From positions 25,973 through 89,972 of the forward strand of contig JAYKXP010000171.1 of NCBI GenBank assembly GCA_037176845.1: a stretch of 64,000 nt of DNA. The letters run 5' to 3'. The position numbers and the translations under genes are program-made. The notes beneath the pieces are model-generated. The model made no database searches, had not been told where the DNA came from, and saw only the letters and a list, made by a program, of their open reading frames with translations. The stretch comes from Paramarasmius palmivorus (taxonomy: Eukaryota > Basidiomycota > Agaricomycetes > Agaricales > Marasmiaceae). This document shows positions 60,291 to 64,000 of the stretch, piece after piece. Each line of letters starts with the position of its first letter. Within the stretch, counting starts at the first letter, position 1.

Positions 60291-63200
60291 AATCCGTGTC
60301 AAGCTTCCGGCCGTTCGAAGTTGCGGTCCCTTTGAGTTTCCTGGGGTACATTAGATCAAAGACAATGCATAGGAAACAGTTGAGCTCACCTTTGCAGCAC
60401 CGTGAAGAGCCAAAGACGCTTTGAACGACATGATTGTTTTGGACAGGAGAGAAGTGCCGGCGGCAAAAATGCTTGCACCTTGACCACCTCCTCTTTCCTC
60501 ACTCAACCACAGTCCTCCAAGCATTCCAATTCAACATACTCACATCTTTTTCAACGCTGCACTAGGTACGTGATTCTCCTCCTCCTACATCCCTGGTAGC
60601 ACACTCAATCCGTCTCTCAGGACAAAATCACGCATCATGGCCGCCGACCTCAACAATCCGACTTCCTTCGTTGCTCTGTGCGGGCAATTCGCTGGCTGGA
60701 TGATCAGGAAAAGGTGCGCTTCTATTACTTCGCCTCATTTCCAGCTATCATAGCCTCAACTCCACCTAGGGATTGACCTTGGAGTACCCGGTGCGCCTAC
60801 CACCAAGAACACCCTTGCTCAAGCCCTCGTAGCCCAATCCCACCGTCCTCACAACCGACTATACCCTGCCTATACGCCAAATTTGATCTTACCAGAAGAA
60901 CCGTCAAGGGGTCGATGTACTGGATCTCCACACTTGTCTGTGACACCAACACCTCAAATCCACGCCCCAAGGTCTCGACAGTTTGGATCTCGGTCTATCG
61001 TCGCTCAAATGCAACAGTTGACGGAGACCAGATGCCTAGCTGACTATATCAGCTGGGTCATGGGGCTTGAACAAGGTGAGAACCAGTATTCCATATTCAC
61101 GACCTTTACTCACTCTACACGGCAGCCTAGATCCTCAAACTTCAGATATAGATCATGAACCCGAACGAATACACGAATACCAACACACCCCGCCCTCCGC
61201 TGCGTTGAGTGTTCTAGCATTTCCGCACCTCAGCGAGCACCTACCGAACCTCTACGGGGAGATCTTGGTCATCCTACAACGTTGAATGCAGACGCGATTC
61301 TGGGGGTATTGGGTTACCAAGCTCGGGGATTACACGTTCGATTGGAATGAGTGTCGAGGTCGGCCCTTCGTCAGTTGAAGGAGGATGGAGATCGCAGCTC
61401 AAGAGAAGTTAACGAGCTAGATAAGTAGCATCTTGATCTACGAGCTAGTTGCTCTCAAGATGCTGATGCTATCATTTTAGAGCAACATTGAAAGCTCGTA
61501 CCTCAAGCTCAAGCTTAAAGACCCCACCATCGTCGTGCTCCATTCTCGTTCGTCCACCTTCCATTTAGGGAAGGATGGTTACCGCATATGGACATCGACA
61601 CGGCATTTTCACTGGCTACTATACAAGCAATTCGAAGCAAAGGATCTTGCCGCAGTCAAAGGGTAATCGTTCTGTGACGCGTATACCGAAGGACTGGCCA
61701 ACGCGGTGTTATCAGAGAGAAATAGTGTAGTTCGGAGGTCAATGACGATGATGCATTGCATGTATGTATTAGATACACAGTAATTGAATGAACATCCTGG
61801 AAATCTTGATATGGGATATTATGATGTCTACCCGTACATGTAGTCCTATTCAGAACCGAAAGCGGGGAAGGCACATCCCCGATCTTAAGTTCCATGGAAT
61901 ATGTACCCGGAAGGTAGTGGGTGTCTTCAACGACGGTTGTGGGGAATGCTTCATGTCGCCAAACATTCTGGATGCTCTAGGTCAACTATTGCTGCACATG
62001 AAACAACATCAATACCAGATAAGAGCAGAATAAAAGGGAGAATACAGACAGCGGAAACAGCAGCACTCCCAGCCTTGCTCCGTGCGCCGCTTTTCCCTCA
62101 TCCAGACCCGACCAAGCGTATCCCATCCCCAGATCCCCAGACCCCCAATCACAGCCTAGGTTGGCATAGCGGCTTTATATCGCGTGCTCGAAGAATACCC
62201 CCACGACGTATCGCGCTGACAACTCCGTGAGCTTGGCGCATGTAAAACCAGGCTAGATTTTTTGGGTAGGTCTCGACGAGCAAAGGAAGAAAGGTGACAG
62301 AGCTCGAGTTCGGGTGGAGCTGGGGGTGTGAATGTGCGGAGCCGAAGAAGAGGAAATGAAGGTGTTGGTTGGTAGAACAACCCGGGAACGCTCGTGAAGC
62401 TTAGGACGAGCTTGGGGTATGGATCTGGAGGATGGATTTCGGAAGAGTAGGGGGCTACGAGGTGGTAGGGGGCGGAGAGTGGATGTTTGGACATTGAGGA
62501 AGACGGGTGTGCGGGAGACAGCTGAGGAGTGTTTTTCTTTCAAGCCTGCCAATTCCACCAAAAGACTACAACCGGACTTCAGCGAGGTTTTGTTGTTGCT
62601 GGAGACGATAGTATGTCAGTAAAACGCAACGAAAAGTGAGGGACAGTGAGCACTTACTGGTAGACCAACAAACTCAACTCAGTTGTCAATTCTACCATGC
62701 CTTCTTTTGTATCCACAAGTCTGTCATCGCCCTACGAACGTATATGAACCACCACGAGCGCGTCCGCGACTTGGCGGAAGGTATAGGACCGGACTCCTGG
62801 ACTGGACAAAGGGAGTAGGTGTAACCGTGTATGCTTGGGATTCTTGGTTGCGGTAGGAAGGGCCATATATGGAGAAGTAGGCTGGGATCATCGTGGAGAT
62901 GTTCATCGCGCGGAGTCTTGTGAGGTGGGCACGGGAAACGTGTCGTATTGGGACTAGGGTGCGGGGACCGACCACGGGTCACTGAACGCATTACAATGCG
63001 AATGGGAGGTTTGAAAGGGATGTGTATAGCGCATATCGCGGGAGGAGGAAAATTCCAGCCTAGTTGAAGTGGTTGAGGTATTATAACGATTTGAGCTTGG
63101 AGTGACTGGGAATGGGGTCGAGGTGGTGTTGGGGAGCGCGTTTGAAAAGGTGATGGAAAGCTTTTGGGCTATCCATAAATACGTCTTCAAAGGTATAAAT

Positions 63201-63440
63201 GGCGTTTTGGGGCTTGCTATTGCCTAGGAGGAGCGATGAGTGACGGCAAAAAACGGTGAGAGTAGTTAACATACCGACAGTCGTACCTCTTGAGGTATAT
63301 CTTGTATTCGATTTTTATGAGCTTCTGAAAGGTATGTTAGATATAAGAGCAGTATACAGAAAGTTTGAACACACCTTTCTATGCTTACCGAGATGAACGC
63401 GTTGAACGAGGTGGTCGTTGTGAGAAGAGAAGCGCTGGCG
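60291..63440 (-). pseudogene. Array unit; contains the uninterrupted paralogue of the insertion site
   Basis: Best match to the unit at 12.1-15.2 kb. The diagnostic intron is at 62,599-62,657 (GTAAGTGCTC...TTTTACTGAC...CTCCAG). At its right end 63,260-63,430 reads through TACCTCTTGAG without interruption and continues into the sequence found at 42,842 onward. The exon peptide IYTFEDVFMDSPKAFHHLFKRAP is open near 63,200, but later frames are broken. Confidence 0.6.
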
Positions 63441-64000
63441 GCAGGTAGGCCTGCACAACTGAGTTTAAAATTGGCGCAGCTTGTCTTATGATCGAGCGTC
63501 CTGTTTGGGTGACGTGTGAACTTTCGAAATAGTCATATAAGGAAGGTGGTTTTTGCGGAGGTATTTTCTGACAGCTCTGAGCTCATGCAGATGACGTTCA
63601 AGAACCTCCATGAATTCACAGTGAGCTACGTGTTTTTCGCACTCTGAGATCTGAGCTATCATCCCAGCTCGGTAGGAGTACAAAAGCTACCGCTTTAGGT
63701 CTCAAATTCAAAGCCTGTGAACTGAGAACTTGAACCCAGACTTCGAGGACGCTCCCGGGGCTCCGTTTCATGCTCCGAGTCGCGGCAAGCGCTCAGTGAG
63801 TTGTCAGTGAGTCAATTTCTCTGAAAACTAAGTGATCCTTGGCTAAAAACTTCAGGAAATCCTCATGCTCATACAATTGCTGCATGGGACACTGATTTGA
63901 AGGGAAAAATAGTCAACAAACGAATTCATGGCTAGCGTTGACTCGGCGTTGAGTAGAAAATCTACGGAAGCAAAGTTGTCCTGTCAGATCCAACATCCGA
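63441..64000. other. Unrecognised right edge
   Basis: No supportable gene in the last 560 bases; array similarity fades after about 63,440. Confidence 0.4.

Overview
This window looks like repeat-rich genomic DNA of a mushroom-forming basidiomycete (Agaricomycetes). The evidence is short GT-AG introns with CTRAY-type branch points, hAT, Mutator-like, Plavaka-like and copia-type transposons, RecQ-like helicase and DUF6589-type genes, and lineage-restricted families typical of that class. I see no rRNA, no CRISPR and no bacterial features. Most of the sequence is mobile DNA or decayed duplications; few genes look fully intact.

Layout. 51-4149 is an almost textbook hAT transposon with a 15-bp terminal inverted repeat and an exact 8-bp target duplication; it sits just upstream of a Mutator-like transposase gene (4284-8945, + strand) with a GCM/WRKY-like zinc finger. 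9.2-11.5 kb is non-coding apart from a tRNA-like pol III relic. 11.5-15.2 kb, 42.84-43.23 kb and 47.9-63.4 kb are pieces of one tandem array of a decayed gene family on the - strand, with a period of about 2.8-3.0 kb; copies are recognised by introns at homologous positions.

The array is broken at 15,196 by about 27.6 kb of foreign DNA that ends at 42,841. The break is flanked by an 11-bp direct repeat (TACCTCTTGAG), the two ends carry about 72 bp of imperfect inverted repeat, and an uninterrupted paralogous site is present in the same window at 63,284. Inside this block are a copia-type element that carries only gag and protease (15,889-20,251), an uncharacterised - strand gene split by a 3.1-kb near-perfect palindrome (21,972-25,117), a RecQ-family helicase (25,652-27,663), a tail-to-tail DUF6589-type gene (27,741-30,713) followed by a second, related palindrome (30,715-33,435), and a Plavaka-like transposase (36,807-39,928).

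Four transposon-type genes each carry one in-frame stop, and all four stops are TGA, which points to CpG (CGA to TGA) or TGG to TGA mutation of repeats. Outside the block, 43,962-46,271 is a reasonably preserved gene of an uncharacterised Agaricomycete family.

The helicase, the DUF6589 protein and the flanking gene form the only cluster here that looks like a functional cargo or mobility module. Its role is inferred only, and the 27.6-kb block could also be a small TIR element that later collected nested insertions.
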